Positions 1-8,948 of a DNA stretch of 64,000 nucleotides are shown one piece after another (position 1 is the first letter of the stretch; each line of letters starts with the position of its first letter). The DNA comes from Blautia sp. SC05B48 (GTDB lineage: Bacteria > Bacillota > Clostridia > Lachnospirales > Lachnospiraceae), in contig NZ_CP040518.1 of the NCBI RefSeq assembly GCF_005848555.1, positions 1,053,001-1,117,000 of the forward strand, written 5' to 3'. The position numbers were made by a program, and so were the translations under genes. Below the pieces are notes generated by a model. The model saw only the letters and a program-made list of their open reading frames with translations, did not search any database and had not been told where the DNA came from.

Positions 1-147
1 CTCCGTCAGGCCACAAGGAAACTCAGCCTTTCGCCCCAGGCATCCAGCGCAGCTCTGATGCCCCATCCCCTACCGGAAAACCACTCAACCTACCACTCCA
101 AATAAACCTACCGCCCTACCACCCTACCGTCCTGAACCTCACAGCCC

Positions 148-242
148 GAGCCGGGGATGCTGCCTGGTCTGCCTCTGCAGGAGAGGAGCTGATTCTTGGC
201 TGGCCCCCGACGAAGCCGCAGACCAGGCAGCATCCCCGGCTC
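148..242. repeat. Perfect 25-bp inverted repeat with 45-base loop
   Basis: Bases 148-172 are the exact reverse complement of 218-242. The arms are GC-rich, starting with GAGCCGGGGATG. A stem this long would fold very stably in DNA or RNA. There is no T-run directly after either arm, so it is not a classic intrinsic terminator. It could be a small dispersed repeat or the stem of an unidentified RNA. Confidence 0.85.
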
Positions 243-269
243 AGGCGTACGTTCAATCCCCACCCCCTC

Positions 270-298
270 TTCCCACCAAAATAAAAATCTGCTATAAT
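270..298 (+). promoter_or_regulatory. Candidate sigma-A promoter of the CapA-like gene
   Basis: A perfect TATAAT lies at 293-298. A weak -35 (TTCCCA, 270-275) sits 17 bases upstream. The start codon of the CapA-like gene is about 120 bases downstream, leaving a long leader. Confidence 0.45.
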
Positions 299-421
299 AC
301 AACCACACAACAAAAAATCAAACAACAAAGTGGCATTCACATTCCACTACACCAAACACTCATGAATGCAATCACCAATCAATCGCATTCAGAATCCAAA
401 GAAAGACAAGGTAAAACATAA

Positions 422-2086
422 ATGAAATTTCCACCCAACATCAACATCCCCGACTCCCTCAAAGGAGTCTTCAAAAAAAGCTCCACCCCGGATCCCCTCA
501 GAGAACCCCGGCGCAACCCCAAGGACAACATTCCCCTGAACTTCCGCGAACGCAGCAACGCCCGCGTAAGTCTTATGGCATCCGTCATCGTCCTTGCGAT
601 CCTAGTCCTCTTCTTCAATCAGCTGGACTACCGCCTCATCCGCAAACCAGCCATAGACGCACAGAAAAAAGCCGCGGCAGCCAAAACCAAAGCCGATCAG
701 GAAGCAGCCGACACCACTGCCGAAACTACCACCGCCTCCGTCATCGCAGTAGGCGACAACCTCTATCACCAGAGTCTCATCGACGCAGGCGCATCCTCTG
801 ACGGCAACTGGAACTACGACAAGATCTACACCCACATCCAGGACGCCATCAAGGACGCAGACATCAAAATGATCGATCAGGAAACCGTCTTCACAACCGA
901 CCATGACAGCGTAAGCTCCTACCCATCCTTTGCAACACCCACAGAAGTAGGAGACGCCATTATAAAAGCCGGATTCAACGTAGTAGAATCCGCCAACAAC
1001 CACATTGATGACTTCGGAGAGGGCTTCCTCACAGACACACTGAACTTCTGGAAAACCAAATATCCGGATGTCACACTTCTGGGAATCCACGATTCCCAGG
1101 AAGATGCCGACACCGTAAAGATCCGCGAAATAAACGGTATCAAGATTGCATTTCTGGATTACACCTACGGTACAAACGTAGGCGGCATTGAAGGAAAAGA
1201 CTACATGATCGACATGATCCGCAAAGACAAGATCACAGCCATGATCCAGAAAGCAAAAAAGCAGGCCGACTGTATCATCTTTGTAGCACACTGGGGTACC
1301 GAAGGCGAAACCATGCCAAACGAATATGAAAAACAGTGGGCAGCCTACCTTATGGAGCAAGGCGTAAATGTCATAATCGGCGGACATCCACATGTACTCC
1401 AACCATATGGCCGTCTTACTGATGACAAAGGCAATGAAACTGTAGTCTTCTACTCTCTGGGAAATTTCGTATCCACCCAACAGAAGCTGGAAGAACTTCT
1501 CGGCGGAATGGCAAAATTCACCATTCAGAAAACCGTACAGAACGGCAAGACCTCAATTGAGATCCTGACTCCTACAGTGGAACCTCTGGTCATGCATTAC
1601 AACAGCGATGCCGGTGAATTCGGACCATATATGCTTTCCGATTACACAGAAGAACTTGCATCTCAGAATGGTGTACAGTCATACATTGGTTCCGGTGTAT
1701 TCACTCTTGACAATCTGAAAAAGAAGTTCAACGAGATCATGTCCATGAATGTCACTCCATCCACAGGAACCAACCTCCTGGATGTGACCATTGACACAGA
1801 CCTGAACATGATCGATGCATCCGGAAATATCGTAGAAGATACCGACTCCATCACAGCAGAAAAATATTACGCAGATAAAGGCATTGACATCACTTCCGAA
1901 GACTTTAACTCTGCTGATAATAACTCAGGCAGCACAGACGACTCCTCGGATGACGGTTCCTACGATGATGGTTCCTATGATGACGGTTCCTACGATGATG
2001 GTTCCTATGATGATGGTTCCTACGATGACGGTTCCTACGATGACGGTTCTTACGATGATGGTTCTTACGATGATAGCGAAGAATAG
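422..2086 (+). CDS. CapA/PgsA-family surface protein with SYDDG repeat tail
   Basis: The protein has 554 residues. A basic cytosolic N-terminus of about 48 residues precedes one membrane anchor (about 49-66) and an Ala/Lys-rich linker. The CapA-type metallophosphoesterase-like domain spans about 105-360, with AVGDN near 109, ANNH near 190, VAHWG near 288, GGHPH near 325 and SLGNF near 350. Family members take part in poly-gamma-glutamate or capsule formation or act as surface hydrolases; no capB/capC genes are nearby, so the substrate is unknown. The C-terminus is acidic and ends in eight DDGSY units. The gene stands alone, with its own promoter and terminator. Confidence 0.85.
   Translation: MKFPPNINIPDSLKGVFKKSSTPDPLREPRRNPKDNIPLNFRERSNARVSLMASVIVLAILVLFFNQLDYRLIRKPAIDAQKKAAAAKTKADQEAADTTAETTTASVIAVGDNLYHQSLIDAGASSDGNWNYDKIYTHIQDAIKDADIKMIDQETVFTTDHDSVSSYPSFATPTEVGDAIIKAGFNVVESANNHIDDFGEGFLTDTLNFWKTKYPDVTLLGIHDSQEDADTVKIREINGIKIAFLDYTYGTNVGGIEGKDYMIDMIRKDKITAMIQKAKKQADCIIFVAHWGTEGETMPNEYEKQWAAYLMEQGVNVIIGGHPHVLQPYGRLTDDKGNETVVFYSLGNFVSTQQKLEELLGGMAKFTIQKTVQNGKTSIEILTPTVEPLVMHYNSDAGEFGPYMLSDYTEELASQNGVQSYIGSGVFTLDNLKKKFNEIMSMNVTPSTGTNLLDVTIDTDLNMIDASGNIVEDTDSITAEKYYADKGIDITSEDFNSADNNSGSTDDSSDDGSYDDGSYDDGSYDDGSYDDGSYDDGSYDDGSYDDGSYDDSEE
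1949..2068 (+). repeat. 15-bp tandem repeat encoding eight DDGSY units
   Basis: Eight in-frame 15-base units of the type GATGAtGGTTCCTAc encode DDGSY at the C-terminus of the CapA-like protein. The units differ only at synonymous positions. Copy number could change by slippage without breaking the frame. A related tail occurs in the deacetylase at 4334-5728. Confidence 0.9.
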
Positions 2087-2123
2087 TGATAACCTTTCGT
2101 GACCAGTCTATACCCTGATTCAT

Positions 2124-2189
2124 AAAATACCGGAGATCCGGCACCTCTGAAGTGAACACTTCAAAGGCACACAGATCTCCGGTATTTTT
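2124..2189. terminator. Bidirectional terminator between capA-like gene and glgB
   Basis: AAAATACCGGAGATC at 2124-2138 pairs with GATCTCCGGTATTTT from 2174. A second small hairpin (GAAGTG/CACTTC) sits in the loop. A T-run follows on the plus strand and an A-run precedes the stem, so it can end both convergent transcripts. Confidence 0.85.
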
Positions 2190-2235
2190 ATTTTATCTTT
2201 TATATTTTCTTTCAAAGATTTCACTGTACAGAATA

Positions 2236-4122
2236 TCAGTATGTAAATATACCAACTCCATAAGCTTCCAACGGATATGCAAAAGAAAATTCCCGGTTAT
2301 CACAATTTTTCTTTTCGGCTTTAAATACCTTGCCCTTCGGAAGAAGCCCCTGCTCATCCATGATCAGTTTGTACTGTTTTTTCTTCGGAACGCCTACACG
2401 GTAATCCGGACGTGCTACCGGTGTAAAGTTGCATACTACCAGAATATTATTACGTCTTGTAGGAGATTTTCTCACAAAGCTGAAGATACTTCTGTCGCCA
2501 TCGTTGGCATTGATCCACTCAAATGCAGATGGATCATTATCTGCACCGTAAAGTGCCGGATATTTGCGGTAGATATGCAGAAGATCACTGACATACTGCT
2601 GCAGCTTCTGATGATTTTCCTCGCCAAGAAGATACCAGTCAAGCTCTCTGGCCTCACTCCACTCACGCAGCTGTCCGAAATCCTGTCCCATAAACAGAAG
2701 CTTCTTACCCGGATGCCCGAACATAAAAGTATATCCGGCCTTCAGGTTCTTAAATTTATCATCCAGCTCCCCAGGCATCTTCTCCAGCATAGAACACTTC
2801 AGATGTACTACCTCATCATGAGACAGGACCAGAACATATTTCTCACTGTATGCATAAGTCATAGAAAATGTCATCTTATTATGATTAAATTTACGGAAAT
2901 ATGGATCCAGCTTCATGTATTCCAGAAAGTCGTTCATCCAGCCCATATTCCACTTCAGGGAGAATCCAAGCCCGTCGTCTTCTGCCTTGCCTGTTACCAT
3001 CGGCCATGCGGTAGATTCCTCTGCGATCATGACAGTTCCATGATTTCTTCCGAGAACAACGGTATTCAGATGCTTAAAAAATTCAATAGCCTCCAGATTC
3101 TTGTTTCCGCCGTATTTATTGGCGACCCACTCACCGTCTTTCTTACCGTAATCCAGGTAGAGCATGGATGCAACCGCATCTACACGAAGACCATCAACGT
3201 GGCATTCCTCTACCCAGTAAAGAGCATTTGCGATCAGGAAGTTCTTCACCTCCGGACGTCCGTAATTGTAGATCTTGGTTCCCCAGTCCGGATGCTCACC
3301 CTGTCTCGGATCTGCATGCTCATATACAGCAGTTCCGTCAAAGTTAGCCAGTCCGTGTGCATCCTTCGGAAAATGTGCCGGTACCCAGTCAAGAATGATA
3401 CCGATCTTCTGACGATGGAGATAATCCACCAGATATTTGAAATCCTGCGGTGTTCCGTAGCGGGAAGTCGGTGCGTAATAGCCGGTTACCTGATAGCCCC
3501 AGGAACCGTCAAAAGGATGCTCTGCGATACCCATAAGCTCCACATGGGTGTATCCCATTTTTTTGACATACTGGGCAAGCTTCGGCGCCAGTTCTCTGTA
3601 GGAATAGAAACCATCCTCATCCTCTGCTGTCTGCGGATGCTTCATCCAGGATCCCGGATGCACCTCATAGATAGACATGGCACTTGTGTCCGGGTCAAAG
3701 TTCTCACGATTTTTCATCCAGGTATCATCTTTCCATTTGTAGTTGGTGATATCTGTAATACGAGAGGCGGTTCCGGGACGCATTTCAGCGGCATTGGCAT
3801 ATGGGTCTGCCTTGTAAAGCTCCTCACCATGTGCACCTGTAATGTAAAATTTATACAGCTGTCCGATCTTCGCTCCCGGTACAAATGTCTCATAAACGCC
3901 AATGGGTCCAACTTTTTTCATGGGATTCTTCTCCGTATCCCATTCGTTGAATTCACCTACAACAGAAACCGCCTGTGCATTAGGTGCCCACACTGCAAAA
4001 TAAACCCCTTTTTTCCGGTTCTGCGTGTCTGGATGTGCTCCCAGCTTCCTGTAAATATCATAATTCGTGCCCTGACCGAAAAGATACTGGTCAAGCTCCG
4101 TAAATTGTAATTTCTTTCCCAT
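2236..4122 (-). CDS. glgB: 1,4-alpha-glucan branching enzyme
   Basis: This enzyme moves an alpha-1,4 glucan segment onto an alpha-1,6 linkage during glycogen synthesis. The 628-residue protein has an N-terminal CBM48 domain, a GH13 barrel and a C-terminal beta domain. Visible GH13 motifs are DGLRVDAVASM (nucleophile Asp), AEEST (acid/base Glu) and LSHDE. The start at 4122 is chosen because GGGAGG lies just upstream; an in-frame start at 4167 has no such site. No other glycogen gene is adjacent. A near-consensus promoter lies upstream. Confidence 0.96.
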   Translation of the reverse strand: MGKKLQFTELDQYLFGQGTNYDIYRKLGAHPDTQNRKKGVYFAVWAPNAQAVSVVGEFNEWDTEKNPMKKVGPIGVYETFVPGAKIGQLYKFYITGAHGEELYKADPYANAAEMRPGTASRITDITNYKWKDDTWMKNRENFDPDTSAMSIYEVHPGSWMKHPQTAEDEDGFYSYRELAPKLAQYVKKMGYTHVELMGIAEHPFDGSWGYQVTGYYAPTSRYGTPQDFKYLVDYLHRQKIGIILDWVPAHFPKDAHGLANFDGTAVYEHADPRQGEHPDWGTKIYNYGRPEVKNFLIANALYWVEECHVDGLRVDAVASMLYLDYGKKDGEWVANKYGGNKNLEAIEFFKHLNTVVLGRNHGTVMIAEESTAWPMVTGKAEDDGLGFSLKWNMGWMNDFLEYMKLDPYFRKFNHNKMTFSMTYAYSEKYVLVLSHDEVVHLKCSMLEKMPGELDDKFKNLKAGYTFMFGHPGKKLLFMGQDFGQLREWSEARELDWYLLGEENHQKLQQYVSDLLHIYRKYPALYGADNDPSAFEWINANDGDRSIFSFVRKSPTRRNNILVVCNFTPVARPDYRVGVPKKKQYKLIMDEQGLLPKGKVFKAEKKNCDNREFSFAYPLEAYGVGIFTY

Positions 4123-4193
4123 TTTCAGGTACCTCCCTTTATAGTTCTGCCACCGTCCATTCCCCAATTTTAAGTGGAGTTTTTTATTCTATA

Positions 4194-4222
4194 ATTATAC
4201 CAATCCCTATATTTTCAGTCAA
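4194..4222 (-). promoter_or_regulatory. Near-consensus promoter of glgB
   Basis: On the minus strand TTGACT (4217-4222) and TATAAT (4194-4199) are separated by exactly 17 bases, about 70 bases upstream of the glgB start. Confidence 0.85.
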
Positions 4223-4274
4223 GGAAAAACCCTCTCCGGCTAATATGTGTCTATTATCCGACAATGTCAGATAA

Positions 4275-4324
4275 AGTCAAAAAAGAGACCCGAATGACGC
4301 ACATCTTGTCATTCAGGTCTCTCC
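4275..4324 (-). terminator. Intrinsic terminator of the deacetylase gene
   Basis: On the minus strand the stem GAGACCTGAATGAC / GTCATTCGGGTCTC is followed by TTTTTT. It lies about 12 bases after the deacetylase stop codon and also insulates the glgB promoter. Confidence 0.9.
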
Positions 4325-4333
4325 TGTTATTTT

Positions 4334-5728
4334 TTAATATTCTCCGCTTCCATCGTCATAGGAACCGTCATCATAGCTTCCATCATCGGAAGATCCATCA
4401 GAATAATCACTTTCGTCAGAGCCATCGGAGTAGTCATCTTCGTTGGAAGATCCGTCACTGACATCAGATCCGTCAGAAGAATCGCTTCCATCGGAGCCCT
4501 CATCAGAGGAATCCTCTGAATCGCTGGAATTTCCTGCATATCCTGCAACACGACCAGCCTGAAGAGAGCTGTCCCAGAAGTCAGAATAGGAAGCACTCTG
4601 TAACGTAACATCCTTCGCTTCTGCAAGCTCGCTGACTGTTACAAGCTTATATCCCTGGTCGATCAGTGCCGGGATTAGTTTCTCTGTGGCACACTTCACA
4701 GATGGTTCATGAATATCATGCATCAGGATGACGGAACCATCTCCCAAAGAAGAATCATTCATGATCTGATTATAATCTGCATCCGCATCCATCAGCTTCC
4801 AGTCCAGAGAATCTGTAGACCACATGAAGAAAGGCTTGCCAACTGCACTTATCTGCTCATCTGTGATCGCGCCATACGGTGCACGACATACAGTTGATGC
4901 CTGCCCACAGGCTTTTACCAGTGCATCATCGGTCTTCTGGAACTCCTGCAAAACAGAATCAAGGTCCATATTCGGCAGCGTCTGTTCCGGATGATCCCAA
5001 GTATGGTTACCGATCTCGCAGCCAAGCTTTACCATTCGCTGTATGGTAGATTCACGGCCCTCCATATTCTGTCCCAGCATAAAGAACGTAACATGGATAT
5101 TGTATTTCTCAACAGTATCAAGAAGTGTCTCTGTATACTCTCCAGGACCATCATCAAAGGTCAGAGCGATCATCGGACGCTTCTTGGAAGGATCATAAGA
5201 ACCATCCTCATTAAAATAATAATCCTTCACACCTTTTTCCACCCATCCGGTCTGCATGTATCCCTTTTTATCAAAGCTGTATGTTGTTCCGTCAATATCC
5301 GCAAAACCATTTACATAATATGTACCATCCGGATTCTGATACCACTTTCCTGTGGAATCCTCATGCCATCCCGGAGTCATAACAGAAAGCCTTTCACCTG
5401 CTGCACTGCCCTTTACCGGCATCACCGTTGCATCCGTACCGGAATCCGCGCTGTCTGTATCCGAAGCAGCCGTATCCGTCGATGCCGTACCGTCCTTCGT
5501 ACTGCTGTCTGTGGAAGCTCCGGCGGTATTTGCCTGGACATTTACTGTCTCCGCATCTTTATTGTTTCCGCCGCCTGCATGGTTGACGATGGGAAGAATT
5601 ACCCCTCGAACAACAAAAACCAACAGAAGAATCGCCGCAACTACACAGGTTATCCGCTTCATCATCCGCCGCCGTCTTAACTGCTGCTGTTTTCTGCGCA
5701 TCCTCTCACGCAAAACTCTTTTGTCCAT
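4334..5728 (-). CDS. Surface polysaccharide deacetylase with wall-binding repeats
   Basis: The 464-residue protein has a basic N-terminus and one membrane anchor near residues 24-46. A Ser/Thr/Asp-rich linker and a choline-binding-type repeat region (about 118-180, several GW and YxF motifs) follow. The NodB domain begins at LTFDDGP near 189, with GNHTWDHP (zinc H-x3-H), RAPYG and VILMHD. This family deacetylates N-acetylglucosamine in peptidoglycan or other glycans. The C-terminal ~75 residues are Ser/Asp/Gly-rich and end in SYDDGSYDDGS, like the CapA-like protein. The promoter is TTGTAT-N17-TATGAT. Confidence 0.9.
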   Translation of the reverse strand: MDKRVLRERMRRKQQQLRRRRMMKRITCVVAAILLLVFVVRGVILPIVNHAGGGNNKDAETVNVQANTAGASTDSSTKDGTASTDTAASDTDSADSGTDATVMPVKGSAAGERLSVMTPGWHEDSTGKWYQNPDGTYYVNGFADIDGTTYSFDKKGYMQTGWVEKGVKDYYFNEDGSYDPSKKRPMIALTFDDGPGEYTETLLDTVEKYNIHVTFFMLGQNMEGRESTIQRMVKLGCEIGNHTWDHPEQTLPNMDLDSVLQEFQKTDDALVKACGQASTVCRAPYGAITDEQISAVGKPFFMWSTDSLDWKLMDADADYNQIMNDSSLGDGSVILMHDIHEPSVKCATEKLIPALIDQGYKLVTVSELAEAKDVTLQSASYSDFWDSSLQAGRVAGYAGNSSDSEDSSDEGSDGSDSSDGSDVSDGSSNEDDYSDGSDESDYSDGSSDDGSYDDGSYDDGSGEY

Positions 5729-5786
5729 TTTTTACATCCCCATTTATATACTTATATCTTTCTTTGATATTTAACGTCTGTCTTTA

Positions 5787-5815
5787 ATCATACCGCATTT
5801 AATGCTTAAATACAA
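5787..5815 (-). promoter_or_regulatory. Promoter of the surface deacetylase gene
   Basis: On the minus strand TTGTAT (5810-5815) and TATGAT (5787-5792) are 17 bases apart, about 60 bases upstream of the start at 5728. GGGGAT lies just ahead of the start as a ribosome site. Confidence 0.65.
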
Positions 5816-5927
5816 TGGGAATTCCCGAAAGAATCTCTTAATTTATTACTGTTCACTCCGTTCTCAGTAACACACCTCGCGGAATATTACCAGTGAACGG
5901 TAACCTTAATTTTCCCCTGTCCTTTTG

Positions 5928-5963
5928 TAAAAAAATGGCACCCGGAACATATTCCGGGCACCA
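5928..5963 (-). terminator. Terminator of the trigger-factor-like gene
   Basis: On the minus strand GGTGCCCGGAA-tatg-TTCCGGGTGCC is followed by a run of seven T. It lies about 30 bases downstream of the stop at 5992. Confidence 0.92.
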
Positions 5964-5991
5964 CACTCTTTTAGCTGCTGATACTGTCAGA

Positions 5992-7326
5992 TCACTCCTG
6001 ACCCGCTGCATTCTGATCCGCCTCGCCGTCTTCCGGCACCATATCTGTAGCCTCTGCCGCTTCCAGCTCTTCATCCACGGTACCTTCCGCACTGCTTCCG
6101 TCCGAGGAAGGATCATCTCCGTTTACTCCCTGGGTATCACCGGCAGAAACCTTCTCCTCAACCGTTGCATTGTCCAGGATAAAATCTTCCACTCTGAGAA
6201 GTCCGATGGATTCATCCACTGCTGCCTGTCCGTATTTATCTACCAACGCAGCCAGATCCTTCACACTGTATGCTTTGATCAGTTCATCCTGGATACTGAG
6301 AGATTTTTTATCTTCAAGTGTCATATTCTCCGCATCCATGATCCCCTGTACGATCAGATTCTGCTTTACTTTAAACTCCGCATACTGACCGCTCTGCTCC
6401 TCAAAATCATCCATGGAGATTCCCTGAGCTTTTACAAAATCCTCCAGCGTCATAGCACCCTGTTTTGCATAATTCTCATACAGACTGCGAAACTCCGTCT
6501 TTGCCGTATCCAGATCCTCCTGTGGATATTCCTTCACTTCAGATGCTGATAGCACTGTGTTCCATGCAGTTTCACGCAATGTGTTCTGTGCACTTGTCTT
6601 CGCTTCATCCTCCAGTGTAGTACGGATTTCCTTCTTGTAATCATCCACACTCTTGCAGTCTGTGTTCTTGGCTACCCAGGTATCTGTAAGCTCCGGCGCA
6701 CGCTTAAAGCTCTGCAGAGTGACCTTAAATACCACTTCCTGTCCGGCCAGTTCTTCCGAAGAGTATTCCTCCGGGAAAGTCAGATCGAGATCCTTGGTCT
6801 CACCTTTTTTCATTCCGATGATCCCGTCCTCAAATCCGTCGATAAACGTTCCGGAGCCTATGGTCAGCTCATAATTATTTGCGGTGCCGCCGTCAAAAGC
6901 CACACCGTCCTTGGTTCCCACATAATTGATGGTAACTACGTCTCCGTTCTGAACGCTGCCTTCCGTTACTTCCTCAGCCTTGTTCTGCAGTTCCTCCTTG
7001 ATCCTTCCGTCAACCATATCATCGGTTACGGCTTCTACTGTATTATCAAGAGTCAGCCCCTTATATTCTCCGATAGTCACATATTTACTCACATCATCCA
7101 CGGAAACAAGCCTTGTGTCTCCGGAGGCTGCCTCTTCACTGTCTTTATTGGAATCCGTTTCTTCTGACTCTTTGGAATCTGCAGATCCGGAATCTTCTTT
7201 ATCTGTTGTATCCTGCGCTTCTGCTGCAGGTTTTTTGTCATCTTTCTGGTCTGTTGATGTGCCACATGCAGTGATCGCCAGTGCCGCACACAGTGCAAGA
7301 ACCATGAGATATGCTTTTTTCTTCAT
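5992..7326 (-). CDS. Trigger-factor-like FKBP peptidyl-prolyl isomerase lipoprotein
   Basis: The 444-residue protein starts with a lipoprotein signal ending in the lipobox ITAC at residues 18-21, so it should be anchored outside the membrane. A Lys/Asp/Glu/Ser-rich linker runs to about residue 75. An FKBP domain follows (about 125-215; NGDVVTINYVG, FIDGFEDGIIGMKKGE), then a helical trigger-factor C-terminal region (about 220-385) and an acidic tail. It probably helps fold exported proteins, as PrsA does, but with an FKBP rather than a parvulin domain. Cytosolic trigger factor would lack the lipobox. Confidence 0.88.
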   Translation of the reverse strand: MKKKAYLMVLALCAALAITACGTSTDQKDDKKPAAEAQDTTDKEDSGSADSKESEETDSNKDSEEAASGDTRLVSVDDVSKYVTIGEYKGLTLDNTVEAVTDDMVDGRIKEELQNKAEEVTEGSVQNGDVVTINYVGTKDGVAFDGGTANNYELTIGSGTFIDGFEDGIIGMKKGETKDLDLTFPEEYSSEELAGQEVVFKVTLQSFKRAPELTDTWVAKNTDCKSVDDYKKEIRTTLEDEAKTSAQNTLRETAWNTVLSASEVKEYPQEDLDTAKTEFRSLYENYAKQGAMTLEDFVKAQGISMDDFEEQSGQYAEFKVKQNLIVQGIMDAENMTLEDKKSLSIQDELIKAYSVKDLAALVDKYGQAAVDESIGLLRVEDFILDNATVEEKVSAGDTQGVNGDDPSSDGSSAEGTVDEELEAAEATDMVPEDGEADQNAAGQE

Positions 7327-7404
7327 AACCTACTCCCTTCATCAAGTACTGTCGGTTCGATTATAATCTTTTTTTATACAGATTTGTAAAATGTGTTTGC
7401 TGTC

Positions 7405-8895
7405 TTACATTTCCGGTACCGGTGTCGGTCTGGAAGAATCCCACACCTCCGATACATCAAACAGGTCACTGAGCATATCCGGATTGTAATACATTCTGTA
7501 TCCATCCAGATTCCGTCTTCCCTGACGGAAATATTCACTTGTGATCTGCACAAAATACTGACTGGAATCTACATTGCAGAAATAGCGGTAGCCACGGCTT
7601 TTGTAATACTCATACTTCTCATTATCCGAGGTGTATCCTTCCCAGTCGCCAATATCCGCACCAAAAGCAAAAATGATCATATCGGTTTTTCCGAGGATGG
7701 GTGCCACATATTTTTCCCATTTTTTATTATCGGTCTTCAACTCCGCTGCTGTGGAGCTTGTGGCGTTTCTGTGACCCCAGGTATGGCTTGCAAATTCCCA
7801 GCCGTCCTTTTTCATGGCCTTCGCCACTTTTTTGGCTGCTTTTACTTCTTTATCATAGTCAAAATCCGGATTGGCCTTGAGAAACGCCTTCTGGTCATCC
7901 TGAAGATTCTTCTTAGTCTTGTATGCCCCATCTGTACGGTAACCCAGAACGCCATTATAACCGGTCATTGCCAGGATACCCTTTCTTCCATGATAGGAAA
8001 AATCCGGATGTTCTTTGATAAAGGAATCCAGGATCGGCACCACATCGTAATCTCCGGTCACAACTGTACCGTCTGCCTTCTTATACTCGCATTTGATATC
8101 TCCGTTGTCGTCGATCACCAGTTTTGTGGCAAATCCGTCTCCGTCCATATAATGATAGTAGCTGACATCATCCTCTGAAAGAACAAAAGGGATCTTGCCT
8201 TCCGGCAGCATGATCTTTCCTTTGCTCATGGTTCCGTCATCATTGATCACAGCCATATCATGAGGACTCACCAGTACGTAACCCTTATCATACATGATCT
8301 GGATCATTTTTTTGAATTCGCTGACTGTGGTCATCATCTGATTATATCCGGCCTCATCGGAATCTCCGTCAAAGGCCAGTGAGGTATTCACGATCAGGGA
8401 ATGAAAAAATACATGAGTGATATTCTCAAGTGGATATTCCACACAGGCATCTCTTTTTTTCATGTAGGCTGCTGCTGCTTCCTGCATCTTGTCACTGGTG
8501 GCAAATTTCCAGTTATTTTTCAGCACGGAGATCGCGCCGGTGTAATCATACTGCTGTGCCAGTTTTTTGGCTTTTTTTAGAAGTGTTTTTTCGTCTGAGG
8601 AAGTACTGTCGGAGCTGTTCTCGGCAGCTTCCCTTTTCTGTGTTTCTTTTTCTGCCTTTTTTTCTTCCTTCGGTGTCTCGGTAGCTGCTGGCTGGTCCTC
8701 CGGATCCGCTGCTACTTTGGCTTCTTCGGACTGTTCTTCTTCGGCTTCTGCTTCCGCTTCATCAGACTGTGTATCCTCATCGTCCTGTGTCCCGGAGATC
8801 ATATTGTCCACCTGAACAGTGACCGGATGGTTTCCGCCCACAAGAAGTGACGCCGCAAGTACTGTTGTCAGTACACCTGCAATTTTTTTCTTCAT
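7405..8895 (-). CDS. Polysaccharide deacetylase paralogue 1
   Basis: The 496-residue protein has an N-terminal signal/anchor (about 5-23), a long Glu/Ser/Lys-rich linker and a short helical repeat (KLAQQYDYTGAISVLK, near 110-125). A divergent NodB-type deacetylase domain fills the rest. The usual TFDDG is replaced by LSEDDVSYYHYMDGDG, while the zinc pair SHTWGH is kept, so catalysis is plausible. The C-terminal part (GRRNLDGYRMYYNP) is nearly identical to the next gene upstream. The two genes lie 53 bases apart on the same strand and probably share a transcript. The glycan substrate is unknown. Confidence 0.85.
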   Translation of the reverse strand: MKKKIAGVLTTVLAASLLVGGNHPVTVQVDNMISGTQDDEDTQSDEAEAEAEEEQSEEAKVAADPEDQPAATETPKEEKKAEKETQKREAAENSSDSTSSDEKTLLKKAKKLAQQYDYTGAISVLKNNWKFATSDKMQEAAAAYMKKRDACVEYPLENITHVFFHSLIVNTSLAFDGDSDEAGYNQMMTTVSEFKKMIQIMYDKGYVLVSPHDMAVINDDGTMSKGKIMLPEGKIPFVLSEDDVSYYHYMDGDGFATKLVIDDNGDIKCEYKKADGTVVTGDYDVVPILDSFIKEHPDFSYHGRKGILAMTGYNGVLGYRTDGAYKTKKNLQDDQKAFLKANPDFDYDKEVKAAKKVAKAMKKDGWEFASHTWGHRNATSSTAAELKTDNKKWEKYVAPILGKTDMIIFAFGADIGDWEGYTSDNEKYEYYKSRGYRYFCNVDSSQYFVQITSEYFRQGRRNLDGYRMYYNPDMLSDLFDVSEVWDSSRPTPVPEM

Positions 8896-8948
8896 GATAA
8901 TATATATGCCCCTTTCTAAAAGTCCCCTCGTATCTCCGGATATGACCG

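Larger units (their letters stand above)
1..421. other. Intergenic stretch with a GC-rich hairpin and a promoter
   Basis: I see no convincing gene in these 421 bases. The plus strand is open from base 1 to a TAA at 103-105, but the 34 residues have no recognisable family and no start is visible. The stretch holds a perfect 25-bp inverted repeat (148-172 with 218-242) and a sigma-A-like promoter ahead of the CapA-like gene; both are listed separately. Confidence 0.6.

Noticed and set aside
1..105. Open plus-strand frame from base 1 to a stop at 103-105
   Set aside because: Only 34 codons with no recognisable family and no start in view; the sequence is C-rich and could be open by chance.
1949..2068. 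Possible CRISPR array (regular 15-base repeats)
   Set aside because: The units are contiguous, without spacers, and encode DDGSY in frame.
2152..4110. 652-residue plus-strand frame
   Set aside because: It is antisense to glgB, whose domains, ribosome site and promoter are all clear; the translation has no domain pattern.
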